Shown here: positions 10,600 through 21,556 of the stretch, piece after piece
Position numbering within the stretch: the first letter of the stretch is position 1
Layout of the letters: every line of letters starts with the position of its first letter
NCBI RefSeq assembly: GCF_023159225.1
Contig: NC_063167.1
Span: 6,188,234 to 6,252,233 of the forward strand
Reading direction: 5' to 3'
Origin: Perognathus longimembris pacificus
Lineage: Eukaryota; Chordata; Mammalia; Rodentia; Heteromyidae
DNA length: 64,000 bases
Translations under genes and position numbers: made by a program
Notes under the pieces: generated by a model
Database searches by the model: none
What the model was told of the DNA's origin: nothing
What the model saw: the letters and a program-made list of their open reading frames with translations, nothing else

Positions 10600-10832
10600 T
10601 TGTTCGTTTTTGTTGGTGGTGGGGCTTGAACTCTGGGCCTGGGTGCTGTCCCTGAGCTCTTCAGCTCAAGGCTAGTGCTCTACCCCTTTGAGCCACAGCA
10701 CCACTTCCAATTTTCTGGTGGTTAATTGGAGCTGAGTCTCATGGATTTACCTGCTCAGGCTGGCTTTGAGCCACAATCCTCAGATCTCAGCCTCCTCAGC
10801 TAGGATTACAGGCATGAGCCATGACGCCCAAC
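10600..10832 (-). mobile_element. SINE-B, antisense
   Basis: Complete copy. The neighbouring SINE-A inserted directly beside its head end. Confidence 0.85.
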
Positions 10833-10846
10833 ATCAGGTTGTTTTT

Positions 10847-11042
10847 TTGGCCAGTCCTGGGGCTTGAACTCAGGGCCTGAGCACTGTCCCTGGCTTCTTT
10901 TTGCTCAAGGCTAGCACTCTGCCACTTGATCCACAGCGCCACTTCTGGCCATTTTCTGTATATGTGGTGCTGGGGAATTGAACCCATGGCCTCATGTATA
11001 TGAGGCAGGCATTCTTGCCACTAGGCCACATCCCCAGCCCAT
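10847..11042 (-). mobile_element. SINE-A, antisense, with target-site duplication
   Basis: Flanked by CATCAGGTTGTTTTT (10832-10846 and 11043-11057). Little diverged. Confidence 0.92.
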
Positions 11043-11082
11043 CATCAGGTTGTTTTTGATAAGTGATTAAAAGAGAACTTGA

Positions 11083-11260
11083 AGCTGGGTGCCAGTGTCT
11101 CAAAACCATCCCAGGCGTAAGACTCTTTATTTCCAGGTTACCAGAAAAAAGCTAGAAATGAAGCTGTGGCTCAAGTGGTAGAGTGCTAGCCTTGAGTGGA
11201 AAAGCTCAAAGACAGTGCCTAGGCCTTGAGTTCAAGCCCTAGGATCAGCACAGAGGTGGG
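11083..11260 (+). mobile_element. SINE-B with deleted head
   Basis: The central part of the 7SL-like head is missing. The tRNA-like module is intact and runs into the CA-rich duplicated block. Confidence 0.75.
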
Positions 11261-11281
11261 GAGTGAGGGACAGAGCAAGAG

Positions 11282-11315
<34 letters not shown>

Positions 11316-11362
11316 CACCCCCCACCACCCCTAGAGAGCCTGGGGAGTGAGGGACAGAGCAA

Positions 11363-11402
<40 letters not shown>

Positions 11403-11430
11403 CACACACATACACACCACCCCTAGGGAG
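11255..11430 (+). repeat. Duplicated ~85-bp unit with CA repeats
   Basis: The flank GGGGAGTGAGGGACAGAGCA occurs at about 11257 and again at 11342. Each copy is followed by a long CA run (about 11288-11315 and 11363-11418) and a CCACCCCTAG-type end. The block is a two-copy tandem duplication of a microsatellite and its flank. Confidence 0.85.
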
Positions 11431-11802
11431 CCTGAACCTGTTCAGCCACATTGGAGACTGAAACATCTGATAATTTTTGGCATTCAGTTAGAATACGGAA
11501 CTCAGTCTTTTTGCTATGGGTATATTTTGAATTTTCATAATGTGCTGAGTTTTTATCCACTGATCAAGAATACAAAGATATTTTATGCACAGATTCTTAG
11601 ATATTTGGGGGCCATTTTATAGGCACAATCAGTGATACAGTGTTGGGTCCTGAAACCTGTTTGGTCCCTATAGAATCTTTTAGACAAATAAATACCAAAA
11701 TGTTATATAAGAAGAAATTTTCCATAACATTTCAAAAGGGACTCTGTACTATTGAAACCTATTTTCTAATTAATTCCTTAACAGTGCAATTCAGTGAAAA
11801 TT

Positions 11803-11878
11803 CTTTCCTTCCTTCCTTCCTTCCTTCCTTCCTTTTCTCTTTTTTCCTTTCTCTCTTTCTCTTCTTCTTCTTTTTTTT
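11803..11878 (+). repeat. TTCC/TTTC microsatellite
   Basis: (TTCC)n followed by mixed CT. It borders the 3' end of the antisense SINE-A, so it probably grew from that element's poly-A/purine tail. Confidence 0.85.
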
Positions 11879-12072
11879 TGCCAGTCCTGGGCTTTGGATT
11901 CTGGGTCTGAGCACTGTCCCTGGCTTCTTTTTGCTCCAGGCTATAGCACTCTGCCACGTGAGCCACAGTGCCACTTCTGGCCCTTTTCTGTATATGTGGT
12001 GCTCGGGAATTGAACCCAGGGCTTCATGTATACGAGACAAGCATTCTTGCCACTAGGCCATATTCCCAGCCT
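11870..12072 (-). mobile_element. SINE-A, antisense
   Basis: Complete copy between two pyrimidine microsatellites. A TATAG change interrupts the A-box region of the module. Confidence 0.88.
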
Positions 12073-12282
12073 CCCCTTTCTTCTTCTTTCTTTCTCTCTC
12101 TCTTTCTTTCTCTCTTTCTTTCTCTCTTTCTTTCCCTTCCTTCCTTCCTTCCTTCCTTCCTTCCTTCCTTCCTTCCTTCCTTCCTTCCTTCCTTCCTTCC
12201 TTCCCTCCCTCCCTCCCTCCCTCCCTCCCTCCCTCCCTCCCTCCCTCCCTCTCTCTGTCTCTCTGTCTCTGTCTTTCTTTCT
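12073..12282 (+). repeat. Long pyrimidine microsatellite (TTTC, TTCC, CCCT, CTGT)
   Basis: About 210 bp of stepwise-changing tetranucleotide blocks: TTTC/TCTC, then (TTCC), then (CCCT), then CTCTGT. All apparent long ORFs here are repeat translations. Confidence 0.92.
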
Positions 12283-12487
12283 GTGGTGGCACTGGGTCTT
12301 GAACTTAGGGCCTGGGTGCTGTCCTTTAGCTTTCATGCTCAAGGCTGTTGCTGTACCACTTGATCCACAGCTCCACTTCTGGCTTTTAGTGGTTATTTGA
12401 AGTTAATCCTAGCTGTTCAGGAGGCTGAGATCCTCAGATCTCAGTTTGAGGCCAGCCTAGGCAGAAAAGTCCATGAGACTCCAATAA
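12283..12487. mobile_element. Rearranged SINE-B: antisense tail joined to sense head
   Basis: 12283-12395 is the antisense 3' half of a SINE-B. 12400-12487 is the sense 5' half of another (CTAGCTGTTCAGGAGGCTGAG onward). The halves meet in inverted orientation with no intervening unique DNA. Confidence 0.65.
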
Positions 12488-12670
12488 AGTATTCCGTTGG
12501 TGCTGTACCATGTGAGGCAAGCAGTACTTCTTGCTGTTTGAAGATTCCTGGGTTTCCAGGAATCTGGATCCATAGTTTAATCAGGGGCTGGTGAACAAAG
12601 TGCCTATGGATTGGGCAGTGAGTGGTGGAGACTAATGAAGTAGGTAATGGTGGAGGCCTTTGGTTCTAAG

Positions 12671-12867
12671 ATTTTTTTTGCCAGTCCTGGGCTTGAATTT
12701 AGGGCCTGAGCACTGTCCCTGGCTTCTTTTTGCCCAAGGCTAGCACTCTGCCACTTGAGCCACAGCACCACTTCTGGCTTTTTCTATATACGTGGTGCTG
12801 AGGAATCGAACCCAGGGCTTCATGTTTGCAAGGCAAGCACTTTACCACTAGGCCATATTCCTAGCCC
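12671..12867 (-). mobile_element. SINE-A, antisense
   Basis: Flanked by imperfect repeats of GGTGGAGGCC(T/C)TTG... ending CTAAG (12649-12670 and 12868-12890), consistent with a decayed target-site duplication. Confidence 0.88.
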
Positions 12868-12919
12868 TGGTGGAGGCCCTTGAACTCTAAGGTTCTGCTG
12901 TGGGAATCGGTGAAAGGAT

Positions 12920-13382
12920 TTTGTTTTTGTTTTCTGGTGCTGGTACTGGGGCTTGAACTCAGGGCTTTGTGCTCAAGGCTAGCTCTTTACTACTTAAGCT
13001 GCAGTTCTACTTCATGCTTTTTGGTAATTAATTGGAGATTAGAGTCTCATGGACTTTCCTGTCTGAGTTGGCTTCCAACCTCAATCCTCAGCTCCTTAGC
13101 CTCCTGAGTAGCTAGGATGACAACTGTGAATCAAGCTCACTAGTTGATTTTCTTGTGTGGCTGCTGGTCCTAGGGCTTGAATTCAGGGGTTAGACGCTCT
13201 CTCTGAGCTTTTTTGCTCAAGGCTAGTGCTCTACCACTTGAGCCACAGTTCCACTTTTGTGATGATTAATTGAAGATAAAAGTCTTAAGGATTTTTCCTG
13301 CCCAGGCTGGCTTGGAACTGTGATCCTCAGATCTCAGCCTTCTAAGTAGCTAGGATTAGAAGCATGAGCCCATGGCTCTCAA
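12920..13382 (-). mobile_element. Two antisense SINE-B copies (12920-13140, 13158-13382)
   Basis: Two adjacent elements in the same orientation, separated by under 20 bp. They diverge from each other, so they look like independent insertions rather than a recent duplication. Confidence 0.8.
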
Positions 13383-13394
13383 CTTCAGTAGTTA

Positions 13395-13831
13395 TCTTTT
13401 TGTTGTTGTTGTTGTTGTTGTTGCTAGTCCTGGAGCTTGAAATCAGGGCCTGAGCACTGTCCCTAGCTGCTTCTTTTTTTTTTGCCAGTCCTGGGCCTTG
13501 GACTCAGGGCCTGAGCACTGTCCCTGGCTTCTTTTTGCTCAAGGCTAGCACTCTGCCACTTAAGCCGCAGCGCCCCTTCTGACCGTTTTCTACATATGTG
13601 GTGCTGGGGGACCGAACCCAGGGCTTCATGTATACGAGGTGAGCACTCTTGCCACTAGGCCATATTCCTAGCCCCTGTCCCTGGCTTCTTTTTGCTCTAG
13701 GCTAGCACTCTACCACTTGAGCCACAGCGCCACTTGTGGCTTTTTTCTATATATGTGGTGCTGAGGAATTGATCCCAAGACTTCATGTATGCGAGGCAAG
13801 CACTCTACCAGTAGGCCATATTCCCAGCCCC
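13395..13831 (-). mobile_element. Nested SINE-A in SINE-A, antisense
   Basis: An outer antisense SINE-A (13423-13471 and 13674-13831) with a (TTG)n tail is split by an inner SINE-A (about 13472-13673). The duplicated outer bases CTGTCCCTRGCT(GC)TTC lie at both junctions. Confidence 0.85.
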
Positions 13832-14270
13832 CAGTAGTTGATTTTTAAGAAGAGGGAATGATGTGAATGAATCTCCGTGTTAGGAATACCAACAACAACA
13901 GTGCCCCCCCCCTAAAAAAAAAAGAAAAAAGCCCCACAAAAACCCTGGTGTTATTTATTCTTGCTGAAAGATTTAGTTTCTCCTTAGACTCCTGATAATC
14001 AACCCATGCTGCCTCTGAGAATAAATGGCAGTTTTACAACAATTGCTTTAAGCAATTAAGCAAAATTTATTGAGAAATATTCAAATAGATTGAACCTAAA
14101 TGCTTTATTGTCCCTTTAATGTTAATGAATGCTTCTGGAATTTTTGCTCCATTCCACTTTCTTAATGCTTCTGTGTGTCATAAAGAAGGAAAACAGAAAC
14201 TGTCTAGAAACCAGGCTGTGTAAGTGACTCAGAATACTTTTGATTACCTTTCCTGTCTGCCTTCCTTTCT

Positions 14271-14430
14271 ACCACTTGAAGTATAGCTTTACTTCCAGCT
14301 TTATGGTGGTTAATTGGAGGTGAGAGTCTCATGGGCTTTTCTGCCCAGCTGGCTTTGAACCACAATCCTCAGACACAACCACTGGAGTAGCTGGGATAAC
14401 AGACATGGTGCCTAGTATGAATTACAGGTG
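14271..14430 (-). mobile_element. SINE-B fragment, antisense
   Basis: The 3' module is truncated. The 7SL-like head is recognisable to about 14430. Confidence 0.65.
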
Positions 14431-14948
14431 TGAGTCACCACACACTTTCCCCAAATCAGTTTTAATATCACTTATCATGTTGGGTAAAGGAACTTTGGGG
14501 CAAAGGAAAACCTTGAGATGGTTCTGGAAGCCCACTGGTGGATGGTGGTTAGGGAATATGGATGGAAGGCAGTGTTTTGTGGGCTTGTTGAATGTTGGTG
14601 GTTTAAGTTACAAAACACTTTGACTGGTAGTTTGGTAGACAGCAGAGATGCAGGGATTTCTAGTGGGCAATGACAGAAATGGACCTGCGCTATGGGAAGA
14701 AAATCTGGTGGTGTCCTGTAGTATAGACAGAGCTGATGACAAGGGGAATAGGATATTGTAGAGTGTGCGTGAGGCAGAAGGAAGAAAACAGTTTGCTTAG
14801 GAAGAAAGTATTGAAAGGCTAGTGGGGTTGTGGTGGTAGAAATGAAAGAGAGAAGCTGTGTAATTTATTACTGAGTAGATGGATGGAAGAAAGCAGCATT
14901 TTAATTTGTGTTTAGTTTATGGAAACAGGAGAATGGTGGGAGCATTTC

Positions 14949-15165
14949 TTTCTTTTTTTCTTTTTTTGCCAGTCCTGGGCCTTGGACTCAGGGCCTGAGC
15001 ACTGTCCCTGGCTTCTTTTTGCTCAAGGCTAGCACTCTGCCACCTGAGCCACAGCGCCACTTCTGGCTATTTTCTATATATGTGGTGCTTGGGAATCAAA
15101 CCCAGGGCTTCATGTATACGAGGCAAGCACTCTTGCCACTAGGCCATATTCCCAGCCCCTTGGGG
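14949..15165 (-). mobile_element. SINE-A, antisense, with target-site duplication
   Basis: Flanked by GGGAGCATTTC (14938-14948 and 15166-15176). Near-intact. Confidence 0.92.
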
Positions 15166-15388
15166 GGGAGCATTTCATTTATGAAATAGAAGAAAGGCAA
15201 AGAACTGGTGATGTTGGGGGAGAATTTTTTTTACTTTGTGAGATTGAATGCAATGCTGGCAGGATAGCAAAGTAGAGGAATGCAGTCTATGGAAAGATTA
15301 ATGTATATGGACAGTGAGATACTAGAGACATTAGTGTTTGGTTCATATTTAGAAATCATAGTACTTTATGTCAAAATCCCAGCAAGAG

Positions 15389-15590
15389 GGCTGGGGATAC
15401 GGCCTAGTGGCAAGAGTGCTTGCCTCCTATACATGAGGCCCTGGGTTCAATTCCCCAGCACCACATATACAGAAAATGGCCAGAGGGGGCGCTGTGGCTC
15501 AAGTGGCAGAGTGCTAGCCTTGAGCAAAAAGAAGCCAGGGACAGTGCTCAGGCCCTGAGTCCAAGCCCCAGGACTGGCCAAAAAAAAAAA
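15389..15590 (+). mobile_element. SINE-A with target-site duplication
   Basis: Flanked by AAATCCCAGCAAGAGGG-type repeats (15374-15388 and 15591-15605). Its module start reads GGCCAGAGGGGGCGCT, altered from the usual GGCCAGAAGTGGCGCT. Confidence 0.92.
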
Positions 15591-15967
15591 AAATCCCAGC
15601 AAGAGGGTTCAGCTTTTGCTGTTTAGTTGTAAGTCAGACGCATTTGATACTTTGTAGGACATAAAAGAAAATTTTGTTTAAAATTTTTAAATATTCAGTA
15701 ACATAACTATTGAATAATATTCAGTAACAACGTTTTGTCACTTGTTTCTTTCATTCCCGGTTATGTATTTTGTATAGCTTCTAAATTATGTCTCAATTAT
15801 GCTATTTATAGTAAAGAAACTGGGAATTTGTTCTATAAAATTTCCCATATTCTGGGTTTGGCTGCTGTCATCTTTGATGTGTCAGATGAATTACTCCTTT
15901 GCTGTGCATGTCTTATAAACTAAAATCTAGTGTTTGATTCTAACTTTTTATGTATGTGTGTGCCTTT

Positions 15968-16200
15968 CACAGGGCTTAAACTCAGGGCCTGGGTGCTGTC
16001 CCTAAAGTTTTTTGCTCAAGGCAGCCTACCACTTGAGACACAGCTTCACTCTGGCTTTTTTTTTTTTTTTTTTTTTTTTTTAGATTAACTGGATATCAGA
16101 GTCTCACAGACTTTACTGCTGGGGCTGACTTTGAACCACATCCTCAGATCTCAGCCTCTTGAGTGGATAGGATTACAGATGTGAGCTGCTGGCTCCTGGC
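15968..16200 (-). mobile_element. SINE-B, antisense, with internal poly-T
   Basis: The module and head are separated by a run of about 26 T (16056-16081), far longer than in sister copies. It may be an expanded linker or a second tail. Confidence 0.8.
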
Positions 16201-16213
16201 TAACTTTTCTTTT

Positions 16214-16422
16214 TTTTTTTTTTTTTTTTTTGCCAGTCCTGGGCCTTGGACTCAGGGCCTGAGCACTGTCCCTGGCTTCTTCCTGCTCAAGGCTAGCACT
16301 CTGCCACTTGAGCCACAGCGCCGCTTCTGGCCGTTTTCTGTATATGTGGTGCTGGGGAATCGAACCTAGGGCCTCGTGTATCCTAGGCAGGCACTCTTGC
16401 CACTAGGCTATATCCCCAGCCC
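16214..16422 (-). mobile_element. SINE-A, antisense, with target-site duplication
   Basis: CTAACTTTTCTTTTTT flanks both ends (about 16199-16214 and 16423-16438). Young subfamily with GCGCCGCTTCTGGCCG and CCTCGTGTATCC changes. Confidence 0.9.
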
Positions 16423-16887
16423 CTAACTTTTCTTTTTTAAGGAGTGAGGCAAGAATACTCAGGAGGTAGTGTATGAATTCCTGCTGGAGCCGCACAGGAA
16501 GTGCACGCTGCTTCAATATCCACTTGTAGTGTTGTTCAGACACATCATTTGATTCAGATGTCTTCAGACAAACACACAATGGTTCCCTATCAACCAACCT
16601 TTCATGGTAGGCATTTTAGTCACCAGTGAGGATTGGGACAGAAAGCCTCTATAGCAGTAGGGCTGTAAAAAGATGAAAATTCGAATTCATTTTTTTCCTG
16701 TGTTTATTAGTGACATCTTTCTCTCAAAAAGAACTCATGGACTATTTAATTATCATGGAAAATTTATACAAGACAACAAGACATACACACTAGGTCTATA
16801 TTTAGTTCTTGTATTCACTAGTTTCTATCCTTCCCTCCCCCTTTCTTCTTTCCCTTCTCCCTTCCTCTCCTCCTATCCCTCTTCTTT

Positions 16888-16982
16888 TCTTTCTTTTTGT
16901 GAGTGCCATTCTTGAAGTTTGAACTCAAGGCCTCATGCTTGCTAGGCAGGTGCTCTGCCACTTGAGTCTTGCACTCCAGCCC
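16888..16982 (-). mobile_element. ID-like SINE, antisense
   Basis: Antisense ID head (CTCATGCTTGCTAGGCAGG) with a CT-rich flank at 16830-16890 representing its expanded tail. Confidence 0.6.
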
Positions 16983-17712
16983 AAAATTAGCTGCTTTTCT
17001 CCATGGGGTCCAAGCTCCAGAGATATTTGAAGGAATAGGATTTTTCACTTTGAGAAGCCGTTAAAGAACCATGCGCAGCCGCTTATAGTCATGAAAAGTG
17101 ATGCGGTGGTCTCACAGTGTATTTGAAGCCGCAAGCCCTGTAGAAACACCACTGGTTCTGTACTGTTCGGGTTAAAGCATTTTGGAAGAGGCATGCTTGG
17201 AGTTGAACAATATCATAGGAAGAAAAATAAGTAGGGAGAAGTAGTGAGGAATTGTGGAAGATCAGGCGCCATGGTTTTTGTTTGGCTTGGGATCTACATC
17301 ATAACCTTTGAAAAATGAAATAAAAAAGCCTCCCCCCCATCCAAAAAAATCTAACTTATACTAGACCTATCTAAAAAACTGTTGAATTCTAAATAGGATG
17401 AGTCATTTGCTTTCCCAGGGACCCCACCCCCACCCATTCTGTTTTGTGCAACCCTCTTGAACTATTGGATCAGAAATTGAAAGCTCAAAGAATAGTTCAT
17501 TCAGCACAAGTATTCGAGGCATGTGGTTGTGAGGTCATGGATTTAGAATAAGGGCAGTGAGAGTGGGAGAGGTAGGGATGGAAAATACAAATTTATGTCT
17601 GGACAGTTTCCTATGGTTTTTCATGAATAACATACATGGATTCAAAGATAAGGAAACAAGATGATTCTAAGACTTACATGTTGAAACTTTGGAGAATGAT
17701 GGTAGAAGCAGG

Positions 17713-17892
17713 ACTATTTAGAGCAGGCATAGTGGTGCATGTCTGCAATCTCATCCCTTGACAGGCTGAGGCAGGAGGGTTAAGAGTTCTAGCGGGCTGG
17801 GGATATGGCCTAATGGCAAGAGTGCTTGGCTCGTATACATGAAGCCCTGGGTTCAAAAAAGAGTTCCAGGGCATCTTGGGCCACACAAAATT
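17713..17892 (+). mobile_element. B1-like SINE split by a truncated SINE-A head
   Basis: B1-like sequence (17713-17793) is interrupted by only the first ~62 bp of a SINE-A (17794-17855). It resumes with a duplicated AAGAGTTC(T/C)AG. The inserted piece has the ID head but no second module. Confidence 0.65.
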
Positions 17893-18107
17893 GTTTTGTT
17901 TTGTTTTGTTTTGTTTTTGCCAGTCCTGGGGCTTGGACTCAGGGCCTGAGCACTGTCCCTGGCTTCTTTTTGCTCAAGGCTAGCACTCTGCCACTTGAGC
18001 CACAGCGCCACTTCTGGCTTTTTCTATATATGTGGTGCTGAGGAATCGAACCCAGGGCTTCATGTATACAAGGTGAGCACTTTACCACTAGGCCATATTC
18101 CCAGCTC
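17893..18107 (-). mobile_element. SINE-A, antisense
   Basis: Complete copy with a (TTTTG)n-type tail at 17895-17918. Confidence 0.9.
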
Positions 18108-18174
18108 AAAACTGTTAAAAGTTGAGATGGTGACTATATATCAAAGGACACCCTGGGTGAATAGTTTGATGGTT

Positions 18175-18650
18175 TTTTATTTTGATTTTATAGCACTGAG
18201 GATTGAACCCAAAACCACTGAGCTATATCACCAGAGCTTTTTTAATTTGAGAAAAGGTTGCCCTGATTGTCCTTGACCTTTATGTTTTAAATTTATTTTT
18301 GGGGTACTGGGGTTTGAACTCTGGAACTTGCACTTACTAAGCAGGCATTCTTACTGCTGAGCCGTGCTCTCTAGCTGTTTTCTGCTGGTTATTTTGAGAT
18401 TGGTTTTCATTACCTGGGAATATGTCTGGGTGTGTCCACCTTCATGGTAGGCTTCTCATCTTAGCTTGGATAACAGCAGTGCCTCTGTGTCTAGGCCTCC
18501 CAATGTCAGCATCCCAAGTAGCTAGGAATATATGCAGAAACCACTAGCACCCGAGTTTGGCTTGAACTTTTGATCTTTCAGTTACAGCTTCCTGAATAGT
18601 TAGATTACAGGTCTGTGCTGCTATCCAGAGTGAACAATATTTACCTTCCT
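18175..18650 (-). mobile_element. Cluster of old antisense SINEs
   Basis: ID-like heads lie at 18175-18237 and 18295-18375. The latter is followed by a composite right part to about 18545, and a B1-like piece lies at 18555-18640. All are strongly diverged. Confidence 0.5.
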
Positions 18651-18669
18651 TCCATCTCCCCCTCCGCAC

Positions 18670-18755
18670 TCTTTTGCACTGCTGAGGACCAGATCCAAGG
18701 CCTGTTGCATGTTAGTCACATGGACTAGTCTACACTGAGCTAAAATTTCAGCCAA
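18670..18755 (-). mobile_element. ID-like SINE, antisense
   Basis: Weak match to an antisense ID head, with reversed B box near GACCAGATCCAAGGCC. Confidence 0.45.
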
Positions 18756-18787
18756 TGGTGTTTTTCAATCTTGCTTTTTCTAAATTC

Positions 18788-19022
18788 TTTTTTTTGGTCA
18801 GTTGTGGGGCTTGAACTCAGGACCTGGGCACTGTCCCTGAGCTCTTTGGCTCAAGGCTAGTGTTATACTCCTTTGAGCCACAAGGCCACTTCTGTTTTTC
18901 TGGTAGTTAATTGGAGATAAGAGTCTCAAGGATTTTCCTTGAGGCTGTTTTGGAACCCAGATCCTCAGATCTCAGCCTCTTGAATACTAGGATTATAGGC
19001 ATGAGCCACCAGTGCCTGGCTA
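18788..19022 (-). mobile_element. SINE-B, antisense
   Basis: Complete copy ending GAGCCACCAGTGCCTGGCT. Confidence 0.85.
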
Positions 19023-19089
19023 AATACTTCATTCTTTTTTGGTGTATAGGATATAAGACATGCAACATTAATCGGGTGAGTTAGTAACT

Positions 19090-19297
19090 TTTTTTTTTTC
19101 CCTTTGGCCAGTCCTGGGCCTTGAACTCAGGGCCTGAGCACTGTCCCTGGCTTCTTTTTGCTCAAGGCTAGCACTCTGCCACTTGAGCCACAGCGCCACT
19201 TCTGGCCATTTTCTATATATGTGGTGCTGGGGAATCGAACCCAGGGCTTCAGATATACGAGGCAAGCACTCTTGTCACTAGGCCATATTCCCAGACC
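19090..19297 (-). mobile_element. SINE-A, antisense, with target-site duplication
   Basis: GAGTTAGTAACT flanks both ends (19078-19089 and 19299-19310). Confidence 0.92.
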
Positions 19298-19420
19298 CGA
19301 GTTAGTAACTCTTTACGTTTTCATTTGGTAAATGTGACCACAAAAAATTTGATATGTTAAATAAAGAACTATCCATTTAATGTGAAACACTGAAAAAACA
19401 ACATATATAAAAAGATTAAT

Positions 19421-19638
19421 GCTGGGAGCTGGTGGCTCATGCCTGTAATCCTAGCTACTCAGGTGGATCATAGTTCAAAGCCAACCTCGGCAGGAAAGTT
19501 TGTGAAACTCTTAGCTCCAATTAAACACCATAAAAATGGAAGTGGAGCTATGGCTCAAAGTGATAGAGCGCTAGCCTTGAGCAAAAGAGCTCAAGGACAG
19601 CACCCAGGCCCTGAGTTCAAGTCCCATGGTGGACAAAA
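19421..19638 (+). mobile_element. SINE-B
   Basis: Sense copy with a short deletion in the head after GCTACTCAGG. Confidence 0.85.
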
Positions 19639-20279
19639 AATGATTTATGTCAAAAATATTTTAATCAATTGAAACAAAAATCCAGCAAATCAAATAATGT
19701 AAAACAGATGATTGTCACAACTAGAAAATAAAATTCATTAATTCTTTCCTTGAACAGACCAAAAACCCTGAGTTTTTGCACTTAGGTGCTGTCCTAAATG
19801 CTAGGACACAGACTCGATCTCTCTTAGCAGTCTGAACTGGTGTGATGGACCAAAGATGCCCCCAAAGCAGTAACTTCAAATAGTGATGACACTTAAAAAA
19901 AAAATTAGGGAAGATAACGAGGTGGAGTGACTTCAGGATTTTATTTTGCTTTTCTTCCCCCCTTGGGACATGCCTTGACAGTGCTTTACCATAGAAGATT
20001 AGCTTTTCTAATTTTAACTATGTGGAAAAAAATGATTACATTTAAGTTCCTTTGTTTGTTTCCTTGATAATTGGACTCATGAATACTTTTCTTTGTAAGC
20101 TGTTTCTGTTGTTTGGTTCTTCTTGGAGGGAATAGAATGATGATTTTTTTCCTGACTAGGGAAATCTATTTCTTGTGGAAATTACTTACTTGGTTTTGTT
20201 TTTTTTTATAGTGTTGATTTTGTTTTGTACGGAGGGAAACTATTCTTCTGAAATGTTTACATTTTTTTCCTGTAGCACC

Positions 20280-20497
20280 TTTTTTGTTGTTGTTTTGGTC
20301 CTGGGGCTTGAACTCAGGGCCTGGGTGCTATCCTTGAGCTTCTTCTTTTGTTCAAGCATTCTACCACTTGAGCCACAACTCCATCTCCAGCTGTTTTAGT
20401 GGCTTATTGGAGATAAGAGTCTTTCCTGCCTAGGCTGGTTTCAAATCATGATCCTCAGATCTCAGCCTCCTGAGTAGCTAGGATTACAGGTGTGAGG
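20280..20497 (-). mobile_element. SINE-B, antisense
   Basis: Starts with a (TTG)n tail. The 7SL-like head is present to about 20497. Confidence 0.82.
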
Positions 20498-20646
20498 AAA
20501 ATGTCAGGCATGGTTATCATATATTAACTGAGGTTTGATCCAGAAACAAAGTAAGAAAGAAAAAGTAAAGCATGTTATTTTATTTATTTATTATTATTTT
20601 CAAAGATAATAAGTTAAGGGACTTTGTGATGAGGAAGAGGATGATT

Positions 20647-20852
20647 GGGGGCTGGGGATATGGCCTAGTGACAAGAGTGCCCGCCTCATATACATGAAGC
20701 CCTGGGTTCAATGCCCAGCACCACATATATAGAAAAAAACAGAAGTGGCAGCGTGGCTCAAGTGGTAGAGTGCTAGCCTTGAGCAAAATGAAGCCAGGGA
20801 CAGTGCTCAGGCCCTGAGTCCAAGCCCCAGGACTGGAAAAAAAAAAAAAAGA
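20647..20852 (+). mobile_element. SINE-A
   Basis: Sense copy. The module start has a small deletion (GTGGCAGCGTGGCTC), followed by A14 and a degenerate purine tail. Confidence 0.9.
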
Positions 20853-20894
20853 AAAGACAAAAAAAGAAAGAGATGCTTGGAGAGCTATTTTAAT

Positions 20895-21345
20895 GCAAGG
20901 GTGCCTCATGCCTGTAATCTTAGCTACTTAGGAGGCTGAGATCTGAGGACTGAAGTTCAAACCAACACAGATAGGAAAGTCCATAAGACTCTTTTTTATT
21001 TTTATTTTTTTTTTTTTGGCCAGTCCTGGGCCTTGGACTCAGGGCCTGAGCACTGTCCCTGGCTTCTTCCCGCTCAAGGCTAGCACTCTGCCACTTGAGC
21101 CACAGCGCCGCTTCTGGCCGTTTTTCTGTATATGTGGTGCTGGGGAATCGAACCTAGGGCCTCATGTATCCGAGGCAGGCACTCTTGCCACTAGGCTATA
21201 TCCCCAGCCCTCCATAAGACTCTTATCTCCAGTTAACCACCAGAAAACGAGAAGTGCTGCCAGGACGCAAAGGGGTCATGTGCTAGCCTTTAGCGAAAAA
21301 AGCTCAGGGACAAGCACCCAGGCCTGGGGTTCAAGCCTCTAGGAC
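20895..21345 (+). mobile_element. SINE-B split by an antisense SINE-A
   Basis: The sense SINE-B (20895-20993 and 21211-21345) is interrupted by an antisense young SINE-A (20994-21210). TCCATAAGACTCTT is duplicated at 20980-20993 and 21211-21224, which proves the order of insertion. Confidence 0.9.
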
Positions 21346-21556
21346 CAACAAAAAGAAAGAAAGAAAACAAGTCATTTTCATCTTTATTACTTGATCATTT
21401 ACTATTTAGAATAGATGATTCACAGGGGGAGAGGGATGAGGGTTTTACAAATGGTATCAGCACAGGTAGTAGCTCTTTGCGCTTAAAGTAGCTTGTATTT
21501 CCTTGTATTTCTTCTAATTCTGATTATCTTATGTGAACTCTTTTTTTTTTTTTAAG

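Larger units (their letters stand above)
1304..21556 (+). other. Kif1b: Kif1b intron 1 (20.3 kb)
   Basis: The intron starts GTAAGG and ends in T13 followed by AAG. The first 650 bp are still CpG island, followed by G15 at 2265-2279. Stretches with no recognisable repeat are about 2400-2980, 3580-4780, 5130-5450, 6480-6890, 8120-8460, 9270-9900, 10390-10590, 11460-11800, 13840-14260, 14440-14940, 15610-15960, 16430-16880, 16985-17710, 19310-19420, 19640-20280 and 21340-21540. I see no exon-like element in them. Confidence 0.8.

Noticed and set aside
11968..12363. ORFs of repeated SFLPS, REGGREGG and HTHT types
   Set aside because: These are translations of tetranucleotide and CA microsatellites.
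16403..16597. Minus-strand 64-codon ORF near 16.5 kb with gene-like composition
   Set aside because: I could not match it to any protein family. There is no A tail or splice pattern, and a chance ORF is most likely.
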